64,000 nt of DNA from NCBI RefSeq assembly GCF_022513635.1, contig NZ_JAKWBL010000004.1, forward strand, positions 1,280,054-1,344,053, written 5' to 3'. Positions 50,181-62,005 of this stretch are shown here, piece by piece. The notes under the pieces are model-generated. The model was given only the letters and a program-made list of their open reading frames with translations, did not search any database and was not told the origin of the DNA. Position numbers and translations under genes: made by a program. This stretch comes from Paraniabella ginsengisoli (GTDB taxonomy: Bacteria > Bacteroidota > Bacteroidia > Chitinophagales > Chitinophagaceae). Numbering within the stretch: position 1 is the first letter of the stretch; each line of letters begins with the position of its first letter.

Positions 50181-53100
50181 TTAATTCCATTTTTTATAAA
50201 GCTGCAAATTGGCGGCAGAAGCTACTTGTTGGAACTTGTCGCTCAATAGCAGATAATCGAGAGAGACATTCGCTTCATTAACATCAAAGGAGGCAATTGT
50301 CATTGGTAGTAGCACACGAAGTGTGTCATGTTCCATAATATGATCGGGTTCTACAGCTCTTGATTTTGCCCTTCTCAATGTATCAGAAAGAATACCCTGC
50401 AACACATCCCAATCCCATTTGCCACTGCCTGTTGGCTCTATTGCTACAATAATACTTTGCGGCGCTGTTGCATTGGGCTGATTATAATGAAATGCAATGC
50501 CTGTTACTTCTTCTGCAATTGGTATTTTTTCCGTCCATTCATCAATAATAAATGCGGATTGACTTTGTTTCGTCTCGAAAGCAGTTTCACCAAGAAGAGC
50601 CAGCGAGATGGTATCATCCATAATATTAAACGGAGCGCCTTCATATTCTTTTGGAAATTCTAAACCCAGCCAACTATCATTGGGCCGGAACGGGACTTGT
50701 GCCATTTGCAGCCGAAGATCTGAATCGCTGATGGCTTCTGCCATTGCACGTACATTCTCAAAACGTGCCACGCCAGTACGTACACGAGCTACAGATTGTA
50801 ACCAGGATTCTTTCAGAGTTCCCGGATCAAGATCATTTAGTTTTTGATTGTATGCCAATAACTGCGGTTCGTCTGAAAATGTTTTTTGCAGATGTTCTGT
50901 ATTCGTATATCCGAATTTAGGCAATGGTATGAAGTCTTCACCCAGCAATACTTTCGTGGCTTCTGTGTAAATTTTTATCTTGTTAATGATATTGATTTCT
51001 GCTTCCGCAAGATTAAGTTTTGCTTCTGCCTTTTTAATTTTCTCTTCCAGCACTTTCCAGATATTATGAGTTTTCTCCAGCAGCTCTCTTTTATTCTGGC
51101 GCGTTACAAAAGTCAGGTTTTCAGGATAGGCTAATTGAACGCCATAATTCGCAGCTGCTATTTGAAATTCGATCATTTCATTGATGGCCTTATCAGATAA
51201 GTCCAGTAATTCATACCGTTCTTTTTCGTTTGGATGTGAGGCGACAGCATTAAAAAATTCGGCAATAGTTGATGGATTGAATTCGTCCTTTGGCGTTACT
51301 GCTCCTGGTTCGGTTTGACTAAAGTGGCTATGTAAATTAGTAAGTGATTTTAATTGACGACTGATCCTTTCATGCCATTCTTTGTAATCAATTCCTGTAT
51401 CGTCTGCTGCTGTGTTTACGGTTTTTTGTTTAGAAACGAAATCTTTTGCTGATGCAGCTCTCGTATTACCGATCAATACTTTCAAACTTCGTAACAGTGG
51501 ATAAACCTGTGCCAGCGCTATTCCCGGCTTAGTGATCCCCTCGGGACTAAAACTAATTTTGACAGAAATAGATTGATCTATTTTTTCAACCTTTCTAAAA
51601 TAGAACGCAATCCTGCTTTCCAGCTCTGTAGCGCCACCACCCAGATCTTCGGGTATCATGTACACCAGATCTATAGGATGTAGGTTGAGATCTGCAAGGC
51701 TAATATTTATCGCATTGGTTGTGTTACCTTTTTCATCAATAGCAGATGCTGTGCAAAGAATATTTTGCGGATCTCCGATCAACTCCGATAACCACAGGTT
51801 TAATCCTGGCTCGAATTGTGCCCTTGGTGTTAACTTTTCTGGCCAGCCAATTGCTAGCTTCAGGTCAGGTTCTGTTCTAAAATGAACAGAGATTCGATGG
51901 GTGTAAGTAAGTAAGCTCGACCTGGGTGTTTCCGTCACTTGTATTTCCGGAGGTGTGTCAGCCAACAATGTGGCATTAAGAACACCCGCTGTTCTATCCT
52001 GGTTTCCCTGTGTAAGCTGATAGGCACTTTCAGCCAAAAGCAGATCGTTACACGCATCAAGGCTGTCAGCCAACTTGTCTTTTATTTTAAGTATTTCTGT
52101 AAGATGAGCGGCATTAGGAACAAGGCCGCCTATTTCAGTAACTGTTGCTTTGATGATCTTTAACCCATTAACTACAGGATATGAGTCTATCGTTTCCTGG
52201 GCTTCAGCAACTCCCTGTTGTGGAATTGAAATATTTTGTATTTCATACTTATTTCTGAATTCATAGATATACTGATTTAGATTCGCTACACCTTTCGTCG
52301 TCGCATCATGAATAGCTCTTTCAAATTGATATCCTAATAAAACTTCAATTGACTGGCCATTACCTACACCTTCCAATAGGCTCAAGGCATTTCGTGTGCG
52401 CTCGCTTGAAAGGTTTACTCCAAAAGCTTTTGAGTTGGTTCTTGAAGCGTGGTTCTTATAGCCAGCTAGTAAAAGTCCCATGGCTGTGGCATGGTTTAAA
52501 GAAGGTACATGTGTGAAGCCTGCATTTTCTTTAAGTTTAATTGGAGCAATTCCATTGGTAGGGTTCAATTTTTCGGGAATAGATGTTGCAGCGACTGGGA
52601 TATGTGTTTCCGGCCTTAAATTTTCTATCCATCCATAAGCGCCAACGTAAGCACCTGTTGGCGCGCCAGCTCTATTACTTACAGCTCTCCTGGTAAATAA
52701 ACCAGTTTCCCAGGCGTCAAGTCGATATGAGCATAAGTCGATAAAATCACTCAGGTTTTTTCAAGTGTTTTTGTAGATAGTTGAGACAAATTATTCATCG
52801 CCTTTTTCATTTCTGAAAGTTGTCTATTCTCTATTCCAACATATTCGCTCAACAAATAGTCTCCGATATTTCCACGAATGTTGGCGAATTTTCTATTGTC
52901 GAGCTTTTGAGGTTCTCCTCTTAAAAGTTCATAAGAGGTAAGGTCTGGCGCGGCTTTATCAAAATTGTAAAGGCTTTTCTCAAAACTGGTAATACTGATT
53001 GGAAGTTTATTTTTAATGTAAAATTTTGTTCCGGCCTGCCGCAATTCTGTAAGCATGGAATGGCGTAACAACATAGCCAATAAGGTTCTGGGCGGTTTGT

Positions 53101-55036
53101 CGCCATCAAAGTTTACAGACTCAAGCGCAGCGATTGTTGCCTTCTGTGCCATCCATGAGATATAGTTGAGTCCTGATTTTGGTAGTTCAGGGAGATACTC
53201 ATTTTCTGAGCTGACAACATTGGGTAATACAAGTTTCTTTTCAGAAAGAGTGGTCGTCCAGTTATAAAAGATCATGTTACTGATCAACGGATAAAAGCTA
53301 TCCTCACCGTAAGCAAAACCTAATGATTTTAGAAATTCAACAATACGATGATTTAATGCTTGTACTTCGTTTTTTAGTCCATTAATATTTATATTTCCTG
53401 CTGAATAACTGAAATCAGGAAGATTTGCCAACCGTTGCCTTAACGCCACAGAACCTGAATGCAATCCTAATATTTTGAGCAGGGTTTCTGAGTTGCCGCC
53501 ATTGCCAATTGCAGGTACTTTGCTGCTTACCATCCCGTCCCAAATTAATTGTAGCCTTCTTAAGCATTCTGTGAGTCCGATATAAAATTTTGATCCTGTT
53601 TCTGTCCACCGCGTTAGATCACTGCTAAGCAATATTCCATAAGGTTGATCGCCTACTCTGATGGGAGCAAGTGGGCCGCGCGCTGTTACGTATTTTGTAA
53701 AATAATCTCTAATTAAATTGGCGTCAGCTTCTTTAATTGCCGGATCCATCAGCTCGTTAAAGTAATACGATAATGTGGCTGCATATAACGCAGTATTCAT
53801 CATTAACGCGTTGGCGTGTTCATTTAAGTTGCTATTATTAAGTTCGTGCAGGTTGTTAAGATCAACGCCTAATATTCTTGTAAAAAGATCCAGGTCTGAC
53901 CCCGATGTTTTTGTTGGTGTTGTGCCAGCGTAATAACCCTTATCTAAATGATCTTCATTCTTTGCATAACCTGATCCATCTTTTTCAGTATTGTTGGTTG
54001 GAGTGCCTTGTTTTAAAAACGAAAGTCCTTTTGAAGAGTAATGGTGATTCTCGAACATTTGTTCTAAAATAACTTTTCCATTGTCTGCGTCTGCCGAATG
54101 TGCCATTCCCAAAACAGTGATGCGTTCAATACTATTACCGGCGCTGAACATAGCTGGCTGTAGCTGAATCTTCATTCCAAGGCCATTTGTAATAGCTTTG
54201 TTGAAATCCTGAAGCCAATCTATATCTTCATTGAACTTTATATCGGTACCTAGTTTTTTTATAGCTTCTTCCGCGGCCATGGGATCAGGACCCAGGAAAA
54301 CAGTATCCGGAATAATATTTCCGATCTGTTCATAAACAGGCATTTTATTTTTAAAGATGGTTATTACAAATCGATCGGGCAAAGCCTGGGTGCGGGGTGC
54401 ACGTGTCCACGAATGGTCTTTAATTTCGGGATATACTGGAAATTGAAGCGTTGCAGGCGCTGTAGTATTAATGTCTGCCCAGTTTATGGGCTTTGTACTT
54501 TTGGCAACCCAAATGGCCCGCTGTGCGCCGGTAACTGTTTCTTTTAATTTTAGCCAAACATTTTTTCTGGCTTCTTCTTTTTCTGCAGTTGTACCCGCAT
54601 CAAAACTTGCAATCCCTTTCCAATAAAATTCTCCTGCCTCAATTTCACCCTTCGTCATTGCCGGTTCGTGTGTGTTGGCGTGTATGTCGTCCGGGTAAAT
54701 GCGTATCCATAATTCAGGAACGGCGCTAACAGGAGGATTTACAAATCTTGTTTCCAAACGAACGGGCAACATAACAACAGGTACTTTTCCATTAAGTTCT
54801 TTGGTAAGCACGCGAACATTTAATGCGTGCAATTTTTTTATGGCATCGTTCAGATTTTTGCTGCTTAGTTTTAGATTGCTTTCGGATTCTTTAAGTCGGC
54901 CAATAGTAGTTTGCACACCAGCTTCTGCAAGATTCTTTTGTATACCCAGTTTTTCTGAATAGGTATTTTTATCAGACTGGTTGTAATCTGATCTTAATTT
55001 TTTTATGATAGCTATTTGCTCCTGAAAACTTGCCAT
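50181..55036 (-). CDS. Very large conserved cluster protein, about 1618 residues (one-base break)
   Basis: One missing A near 52765 splits it into 761- and 795-residue pieces; restoring it gives a continuous LSDFIDLCSYRLDAWETGL...GAYVGAYGWIENLRP junction. N-terminal 80 residues are coiled coil; then MLPVRLETRF and LWIRIYPDDIHANTHEP, followed by a WAKSTKPINWAD-type stretch. The second half has another coiled coil (about residues 1290-1340). There is no signal peptide. Conserved Arg/Trp/Tyr clusters suggest a structural assembly protein rather than an enzyme, but that is inference. Confidence 0.85.
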
Positions 55037-55068
55037 GAGTTCAATGTTTATTTTTCAAAAAGTTATTT

Positions 55069-56631
55069 TCAGCGTTTAAGTACGTTGGTTTTGTATTGCA
55101 CGTACTCCTTCATCAGGTTGGTGTTGAATATAATGCCGTTATTCTTTTCAGTGATTTCTTTGTCCAGCATTTCTGTTGCGTGTATAGCCACCATTACCGG
55201 CCTTTGCAGCAGTATGGATGCCATATCTGCAGCACTACGTCCCCAGGTTCCTTTTGTGTTTGTGTCTGCTACAGTAAATGCGGATGGTGATTTTTGTCCT
55301 GATACAAACGGAATCGTTTCTCCATTGAAATTCTTCCAGGAAAGATCATTCCATGTTAATGAAGTTGGCTTATTAGGATCAAAATTTATATCCATACCAA
55401 ATCTTGGTTCCCCAGGCACTTCTGCTACAATGAAAAACCAACCTTCTTTATTGCCCGGAAAATCCGTAACGGTTTTAACGCCTGCAGCTTCTTCAATAGT
55501 AAGATCAAAGCCAAGAAGTTTAATGTCTGGAGGAAGCTCCGCCTGATACAATGGAAAGCGTACGTGCTTGGCTAAATCAGCTTCGCTCAATTCATCTGGT
55601 GGAACGATTTCCCATTTATTTTCTTTCTTGAATGCTTTCTGCGCATAGATAACCGTGTTGGGGAATTTCTTTAACAACTCGCCGCGAATCACAAAAACCA
55701 GTTGCTCAGAATCGCCTTCTTTATCACGGGCATTGTTTTTTCCCAGTTTATTAGCGGAAGGCCATTTGTGAATAGGTGCAATATCTTTCAGCGCTTCTGC
55801 ATCCTGCGAAGTCGCGTCGGGTGTAATGAAACCTTTCACATCCCAAAACTGCCGGAAGTAACTGCCACGCATATCAGTAGGATATTCGCGCCACAATAAT
55901 TCTCTTCCCATTTCGAAATTCAATCCTGTCATATAAGATTCGATGAATTTTTGATTGGTGCGCAACAGAGAGAATGTGTTAGGTTGAATAAGGTGCAAAT
56001 TGGGTAATAACAATTCCTTATCTCTATCCACTAATAATTTATAAGTTGGTGCAGGAAAATCAGGATAGGCCATAGCAGGAAGTATATCATCAACCAAAGG
56101 CTTCAATACGCCTGCGCCCCAGACAACCATTCCACCAAGCATTTTTTTATAGGCTGTAGAAGGCTTAAGCGCTTCGATGGTTTTGCCGGCGAGTGTTTTG
56201 ATGTCAGCCACAGGCTTTACTTCCGGAGTTTCTCTGTAGTTAAATCTAACGTTATAATCGGTATATGCTACTTTGTAATTCTGGTTGGCAACATTTATAA
56301 AATCAGATGGTTTTATTACATCTGGTCTAACAACGACGTCAGGCCTTACAACCACATCTGGCTTAATGACTACATCCGGTTTGATAACCACATCGGGTTT
56401 AATCACAATGCCAGGCCGGATAGTATTGTTGCCGGTTATTATATTGGGCTTTATGGGTGTAACAGGATTTGGCCGCAAAGGCGAGAGGGGAGTGATGGGT
56501 CGAAAGATTTGTGGCCTAACAATTCCTGGATTAATCTGCGGATTAATTTGAGGATTTATGGTGCCTGGGCTTAGCGTTCCGGGATTGAATGTTCCGGGAT
56601 TAAGAGTTCCAGGGTTTACCTGAGTTTTTAT
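55069..56631 (-). CDS. Conserved cluster protein with Pro-rich repeat N-terminus
   Basis: The frame is open from 56631, where a codon ATA overlaps the stop of the gene before it (TAATA). A TAATG overlap with one wrong base would be the natural start; a TTG at 56478 is the fallback. Residues 1-100 are repeats: NPGT-type four times, then KPDVV/RPDVV five times. The folded part has LPNLHLIQPNTFSLLRTN, then GLNFEMGRELLWREYPTDMRG and YFRQFWD, phrases I recall from unannotated proteins of distant phyla. The repeats may be a linker or a filament-like stalk. Confidence 0.8.
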   Translation of the reverse strand: MKTQVNPGTLNPGTFNPGTLSPGTINPQINPQINPGIVRPQIFRPITPLSPLRPNPVTPIKPNIITGNNTIRPGIVIKPDVVIKPDVVIKPDVVVRPDVVVRPDVIKPSDFINVANQNYKVAYTDYNVRFNYRETPEVKPVADIKTLAGKTIEALKPSTAYKKMLGGMVVWGAGVLKPLVDDILPAMAYPDFPAPTYKLLVDRDKELLLPNLHLIQPNTFSLLRTNQKFIESYMTGLNFEMGRELLWREYPTDMRGSYFRQFWDVKGFITPDATSQDAEALKDIAPIHKWPSANKLGKNNARDKEGDSEQLVFVIRGELLKKFPNTVIYAQKAFKKENKWEIVPPDELSEADLAKHVRFPLYQAELPPDIKLLGFDLTIEEAAGVKTVTDFPGNKEGWFFIVAEVPGEPRFGMDINFDPNKPTSLTWNDLSWKNFNGETIPFVSGQKSPSAFTVADTNTKGTWGRSAADMASILLQRPVMVAIHATEMLDKEITEKNNGIIFNTNLMKEYVQYKTNVLKR

Positions 56632-58423
56632 TAAAACGTTTTGATTGAAAACCGTGTTCCATGAAGAGATTTTGGGAACCCTCCTGCATATTGCTGTAGG
56701 TTAAACATTGAAGTTTTATCAAGATTGGACTGGAGGCTCCATATTTTTAAGTCAGTGATTTTCGAAGGAGCAACGATAGTAGCCAGATCTTGTACAGCAG
56801 TAATGCTTTGAAATTTGTCAATAGATGCAGCTGTTATGCCTTTTGTCTTATTGGTATCTTTTACAACTGAAGTGATAGAAATATTAGCGTTTCCGACCTT
56901 TTTCAAACCGCGCGCGATAGCTGTGTTAGGCCGCATCACTTTTTGGATGGCCGGCATCAATAAGGCATCGGGTATTTTGCTTTGGGCAATTTGCTTTTTA
57001 ACAGTCAAACCTGTTGTTAGAATTTTTGAAGAAATGAGACGTGTAAAAGCAAGCACTTGTTCCTGTTCCAATTTTATAACATGCTTGTCAAAAGAGCGAT
57101 CCATGATGTTACCCATAAGCTGCGCCAGTTTTGCCTTTCTGTTAGCCTCCAGCACATCAGCCAGTTGTTCCCAGGCCTGATCCATAAATTTTTCCTGATC
57201 ATCCTGAACAGCTTTTACGCCAAAACCCGCTGGCACACGATGGCGCGGATCCCGATTCAGATCATTGTACCAGATATCTGAATTTTCATTAAAGGTTGGA
57301 ACCACCTTTTCTCCAGGCTTGGCCAGGTTTTTACGCATAGCATGATACATGCCATAAAAAGGAATTGTTACATAAGGATCCTGATCCTGATCTTCTAATT
57401 GGATCTTATTTAGATTTACAAGTTTTGCTATTTCTGTATGAAAATCGTTGAGAGTGATATTAGTTGATTCAGCGGTTGGCGCTTTTACGGCACCTTCCAG
57501 TAGCACCGAAACCGGATTTGTTGCCGGAATCTCGTCGCTGCTGCCTAATTTAAAATAGCCGGGTTTGGAGCAGTCCATTGGCCTAACGCCAACTCTTTTA
57601 TCCATCACCCTGGGTTCTATCAATTTTACCAGACTTTCAAAATCGAAATTGGCCCCTGTTCTAAAATGCCAGCGATGATAAACAGGAAGTTCTATTTCAG
57701 GTTCTGCTCCGCCCCATGCTGCTTTCTGTGCGGGAATGCCTAAGATAGGTTTGCCCAGGCCTGCCATTCGGCCTGTTTCAAAAGTTGGTACCAAAAAAGC
57801 ATGGTACATGATATTCGGTTCTAACTGGCGTGGGCAAATCACTCTGCTATATACGCCGTCGGGATCCGCTTTGGCTTGTTTTTTCAGGCTTTCGATATAT
57901 GCTTCGATGGCTGTTTCATCATTCTGCAAATTGGTATGCATATGTGCCCAAAGATGAAGCTCTGTGATGGGTTGCAATGCATCAATATTCTTTACAAGTA
58001 TTGATTTTAATGGTGTCTGTAAAGCGGTATCTTCAAATTCAGATTCTTTTAAAACGACTAAACTTAACCAGGGGCGGAGGCTTACATTGTTAGCGCCTGT
58101 TGCACTTGCAGGTGTATATCTCCATGGGAAATCTTCGTCATAAAATTCAACATAAGGAAGGTAGTTGGGTTCGAAGTTTGATACACCTGTTCTTGGCTCA
58201 TTCCTGATGATCATGTCACTGTGAATCCCGATCACATCACCCGGACCGACCAAGGTGAAATTTTGTGTAGGTGCAGGAATGTTATTGTTGAGTGTAATAT
58301 CTACAACAACATTTGCGCGTTCCAGTTGAGCGCCAGCAGTAGCTCCTAAGGTGTCTTTTTCAGCAATGCTGGCGGCGATGCCTTTTCGTGCCCAGGAAAA
58401 AATCTGTATTCTGCAAAACTCAT
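56631..58423 (-). CDS. Conserved cluster protein, about 597 residues (one-base break)
   Basis: I place the start at ATG 58423 (MSFAEYRFFSWARKGIA) by restoring one T in the T6 run near 58397; a start at 58253 would cut off a conserved beginning. The segments VGPGDVIGIHSDMIIRNEPR, FEPNYLPYVEFYDEDFPWRYTPA and RPWLSLVVL are well formed. There is no signal peptide, and the C-terminus ends in a basic stretch. It lies 17 bases after the DUF6603 gene, in a tight operon. Function unknown. Confidence 0.85.
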
Positions 58424-58440
58424 GATGAATATTTTATAGT

Positions 58441-61400
58441 TTAATCAAGTTCATGAAGGCCAACTACCTGTAGTTTCTCTGCCATCTCTGGTTTCTGTTT
58501 TTTTAATGAGTCGAAAGATTGCAGCACTTCTGCATAGCTCCCTGCCCTAAGGTTTTGATCCCATTCTTTCAAATCGTCGTTAGAAGCCAGCGTATATTTT
58601 CCTCCCTCAACCTTAGTTGGAACTGGTGCATTTAATTGATTCTTTTTTGAGTTTTTCCAGGAAAGAACCGATTCTGCTGCACCAGCATTGCGCAACATTT
58701 TTTTGAAGTTTCTTGAAGGGAGTTTTACGAATTTTTTGAGGCGTAAAGGATTGTCATCATAGGTATAATCAAGTTCGTAATTCAATTCCGAAGGATCAAG
58801 TGTTGTGGAGGCGAGCGCGAGATTGCCGGTATCGTTAATAGTTACGCCACTTTCAAGCCTTTCAAATGATTTCCTGGAAAGCTTTTCAGCTTCTGATAAA
58901 GACTGGTAATTCCCAACAGCAAACAACTCTTCATTTTTTATAAAAGAAAGTGCCGCACCACCGATCTTAACGTTTGTTATTATAAAATTGGATTCATTTT
59001 CATGTAACGGTTTTTTGTTGCCGTATTTTTTAATACTGAAATTTAGTGGCAGCGCCCTTTGACTAAAACTGATCGCACCAAAAGGATGTATCAAAAGGTC
59101 AACCTGTTCGTCTTCTAATAAAGTACGCAATGTAACGTGTACATTATTAAAGTCAGGTATGATGGGTTTCCAGTTAGCTGCTTTGCTCAATTCTGAATTA
59201 ATAAGTGATCTCAGGTCTTCGGTTTCGACGGCGATCTCAGGTTTATTATCTCCCCAGGTTGTTTCGAATCCGATAGTGATTGTTGCGAACAATATTCCGA
59301 AGGAAACCTCACCTTCAATATGCCATGGTGTAGGCCCGGAAAGAATGCCGAGGAAGTGAATGCCAAACAGCACACTTTTATTATGTCTTATTGCCAACGT
59401 TGCTTCAAGCCGTATGCTAAAACTAAACGGATCAAAAATGAACAGGACATCAAGGCTCAGCATGCCGTACAAGTTAAAGCCCATCGGTCCTTCTGCCAGA
59501 AGCTCTGCTTTAGCGCCAAACTGTACGGAGTTTGAAGTAACAGCAAAATAGCATTCAATACCTAATCTCGGATTGTCTCCGCTCAGCAATTGCAAACTGA
59601 TCCGATCCATTTCGCGGAATGCGCCTGGCAATGTAGGTACGGTTGGGTAGTCTTTAAAATCTGGATGGAAACCGCCAATGCTAAGTCCGAAGGTACTGGC
59701 GTCGCCCCATGCTACTACTAACGCCATGCTGCCTGTTAGCGGGAAACCTACCAATTGGGAATCGAACAGCACTGCCTCGAAATACAAAAATTGATTTTGA
59801 AAATCGATGACACCTAAGAAGTTTACCTGTATTTTGACCAATGCTGTTTCTTCGGTAGGCAAGGCAAGTTTTACTACGCCAAGTATTATTATTTTAGGAT
59901 CAGGAAGCTGAAGTATGATGCCGAGTTCAATAGAAATTAGTGTTGGAGTTCCCCAACCAATTTTTCCCATAAGGCCGATCAGGAACGAATCCTGTTGAAT
60001 CGGGAAAATTTGTTTAATGTCGCTGATAATGCGATTAATGTTTCCCACTACATCTTCAGGAAACAAAATACTTTTGATCGCATTTGTTTTCAGTCCTACA
60101 CGTAACGCTTCTACTTCGGCTCTTCTGTTGATGCCTAGCAGGCCGCCTACTCCAATCAACGTGAAACCGAAGCCTAACTGAACAGGAGAAAATTCAGCAG
60201 TAATAATGATCAACATTGAAAAACCTTTAGACCCATCAGGCATAATGGTGTTGAGGATACCAACTGCCTTGAGATCGAAAAGATTTTTAAAGGATAGTTC
60301 GAGCGCACCGAAATATTCACCTTTATCAGGATCAAGGTAAAGAAAACCACCGCCTGTCACTACGCCTGCATTTACGCGAATACCTGCGCCAGTGGGCCAT
60401 TTGATGCCAGGTTGTAAATCATAACCTAAAATGCCGCCGTTATTGTCAAGCTTGATAGCATTTAAAGTCATGCCCAACCTGCTAATTGTAATTGTAATTA
60501 CTGAACCCAATTTTAACCAGAAATCAATCGACACTTCCAGTTGAAAATTCTTTAGTTCAGGATCAGCTTTTACAGCTATAGTAAGCATGTCAATACCAAC
60601 TACATTGCCCAGGTTAAGATGCACGGGCATTTGCTTATTGAAAGCATTTAATAGCTTGGCAACAATTTCTTCGACCGGGCCTCTTGATGCAGGCGTAAGG
60701 CTTTTGCTGCCCGCTTTCTCACCAGTTCCGATATTACCATCGCCATCAACAAAAAATCCTTTCTTTTGAGAGAAGCCAATGCCTAACGGGAATTTATCTT
60801 TAATATCATCTGGCAACAGATCAAATGGAAAGCCACTAAGATCGCCTTTGCTAAATTCATAATGAATATTCAAAATGCCTTTTACAAGCACATCGTCTGG
60901 AGTTACTACTAGGCCTAGTTTTGCTGTGCCAAACGCAAACTTAATAGCTGGCTTATCCAGCAATGCGATCATTTTAGGTTTCTCCGCGTTATAGGCATAG
61001 CTTATTAAGAACTTGTTGTTAGTGCCACCTCTTGCTTCAGGTAAAGTGCCGATCCTGAACAACCCATCGCCTGATAATTTGTATTCAATAGTATGTTTAT
61101 TCTCATCAAAGTTGAAACTTCCGTTTACGTCTGCAGAAAGTTCTGATACAAAAGCAATACCGCCCTGATCTTTGGGTGCGAAAACCATAGTGCCGTAAGC
61201 TTTTCCTCCCACAGTTGCTACATCATCAGATCCTGTTGCTCCACTGATCGGTTTTACTTCCACGCCAAATGTCAATGCCCGGTTTGTAATAGCATCTGCA
61301 ATAGGTGTGGTGGCAGAAGAAACGCCCTCGTAACCATAGTTTGAGCTGATTACTAAGCCGCGAACTCCTTTTGATCTTAAAAAATGATCAAGGTAAAAAA

Positions 61401-61968
61401 GACCACCTGCAATTACAAGGAAAAGAGAATCAGAAAGGGATGTTGCTCCTTCTGTATCATCAAGCCCTTTTCCAAGTTTATCAAAAAATCCGCCAATATA
61501 ATCTTTGAGAAAATTAGCTGAACCTCCCGCCGCAACTGCATTTTTATCTAAAGTGTTGAGTAATTCTAACACCGCATGGAAAGCCGGCTCCCGTCGGCGG
61601 ATATAATCGAGTGTAAGCAGATTAAGTAATGCTGTTACTATTTCACCAACCGTTCTTTCTTCGTCTTCATCACTGGCATTAACAGCCGCACTTATAATGC
61701 CTTCAAGGCCCATGATCAGCGAAGTGAGGTCTGCAATAGCCCCCGCAAGTTTAAAAGGATCTACCTCATCATCTTCCTTATCTATATAAGCCTGAAGGCC
61801 ACCGGTGGCTGGTGCGGATGTGCTGCCGCCGTTGCCAGATACACCCAATGTTCCCAGAAGCTCGTTCCTGGCCTGGTCGTCACTAAACATGTTGATAGCC
61901 GGTTTAAGGATATCGTAAAATATTTTCAGTATTTTCTGAAAAAAATCTTCACTGTTTTCATCAGCCAT
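58441..61968 (-). CDS. DUF6603 domain protein (1175 residues)
   Basis: N-terminal helical part (residues 1-190), a long beta-rich region and a DUF6603 domain in roughly residues 560-960: LGINRRAEVEALRVGLKTNAIKSILFPED, IGWGTPTLISIELGIILQLPDP, ALVVAWGDASTFGLSIGGFHPDF and GDNPRLGIECYFAVTSNSVQFGAKAELLAEG. Repeating amphipathic strands, many with aromatic residues, suggest a solenoid or barrel-like sheet. It has no signal peptide, so it is probably cytoplasmic or exported by an unusual route. It is the hallmark gene of the cluster. Confidence 0.92.
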   Translation of the reverse strand: MADENSEDFFQKILKIFYDILKPAINMFSDDQARNELLGTLGVSGNGGSTSAPATGGLQAYIDKEDDEVDPFKLAGAIADLTSLIMGLEGIISAAVNASDEDEERTVGEIVTALLNLLTLDYIRRREPAFHAVLELLNTLDKNAVAAGGSANFLKDYIGGFFDKLGKGLDDTEGATSLSDSLFLVIAGGLFYLDHFLRSKGVRGLVISSNYGYEGVSSATTPIADAITNRALTFGVEVKPISGATGSDDVATVGGKAYGTMVFAPKDQGGIAFVSELSADVNGSFNFDENKHTIEYKLSGDGLFRIGTLPEARGGTNNKFLISYAYNAEKPKMIALLDKPAIKFAFGTAKLGLVVTPDDVLVKGILNIHYEFSKGDLSGFPFDLLPDDIKDKFPLGIGFSQKKGFFVDGDGNIGTGEKAGSKSLTPASRGPVEEIVAKLLNAFNKQMPVHLNLGNVVGIDMLTIAVKADPELKNFQLEVSIDFWLKLGSVITITISRLGMTLNAIKLDNNGGILGYDLQPGIKWPTGAGIRVNAGVVTGGGFLYLDPDKGEYFGALELSFKNLFDLKAVGILNTIMPDGSKGFSMLIIITAEFSPVQLGFGFTLIGVGGLLGINRRAEVEALRVGLKTNAIKSILFPEDVVGNINRIISDIKQIFPIQQDSFLIGLMGKIGWGTPTLISIELGIILQLPDPKIIILGVVKLALPTEETALVKIQVNFLGVIDFQNQFLYFEAVLFDSQLVGFPLTGSMALVVAWGDASTFGLSIGGFHPDFKDYPTVPTLPGAFREMDRISLQLLSGDNPRLGIECYFAVTSNSVQFGAKAELLAEGPMGFNLYGMLSLDVLFIFDPFSFSIRLEATLAIRHNKSVLFGIHFLGILSGPTPWHIEGEVSFGILFATITIGFETTWGDNKPEIAVETEDLRSLINSELSKAANWKPIIPDFNNVHVTLRTLLEDEQVDLLIHPFGAISFSQRALPLNFSIKKYGNKKPLHENESNFIITNVKIGGAALSFIKNEELFAVGNYQSLSEAEKLSRKSFERLESGVTINDTGNLALASTTLDPSELNYELDYTYDDNPLRLKKFVKLPSRNFKKMLRNAGAAESVLSWKNSKKNQLNAPVPTKVEGGKYTLASNDDLKEWDQNLRAGSYAEVLQSFDSLKKQKPEMAEKLQVVGLHELD

Positions 61969-62005
61969 ACCGTCGATTTTTAAAAGGTGAGTGATTTGTT
62001 TTTTG

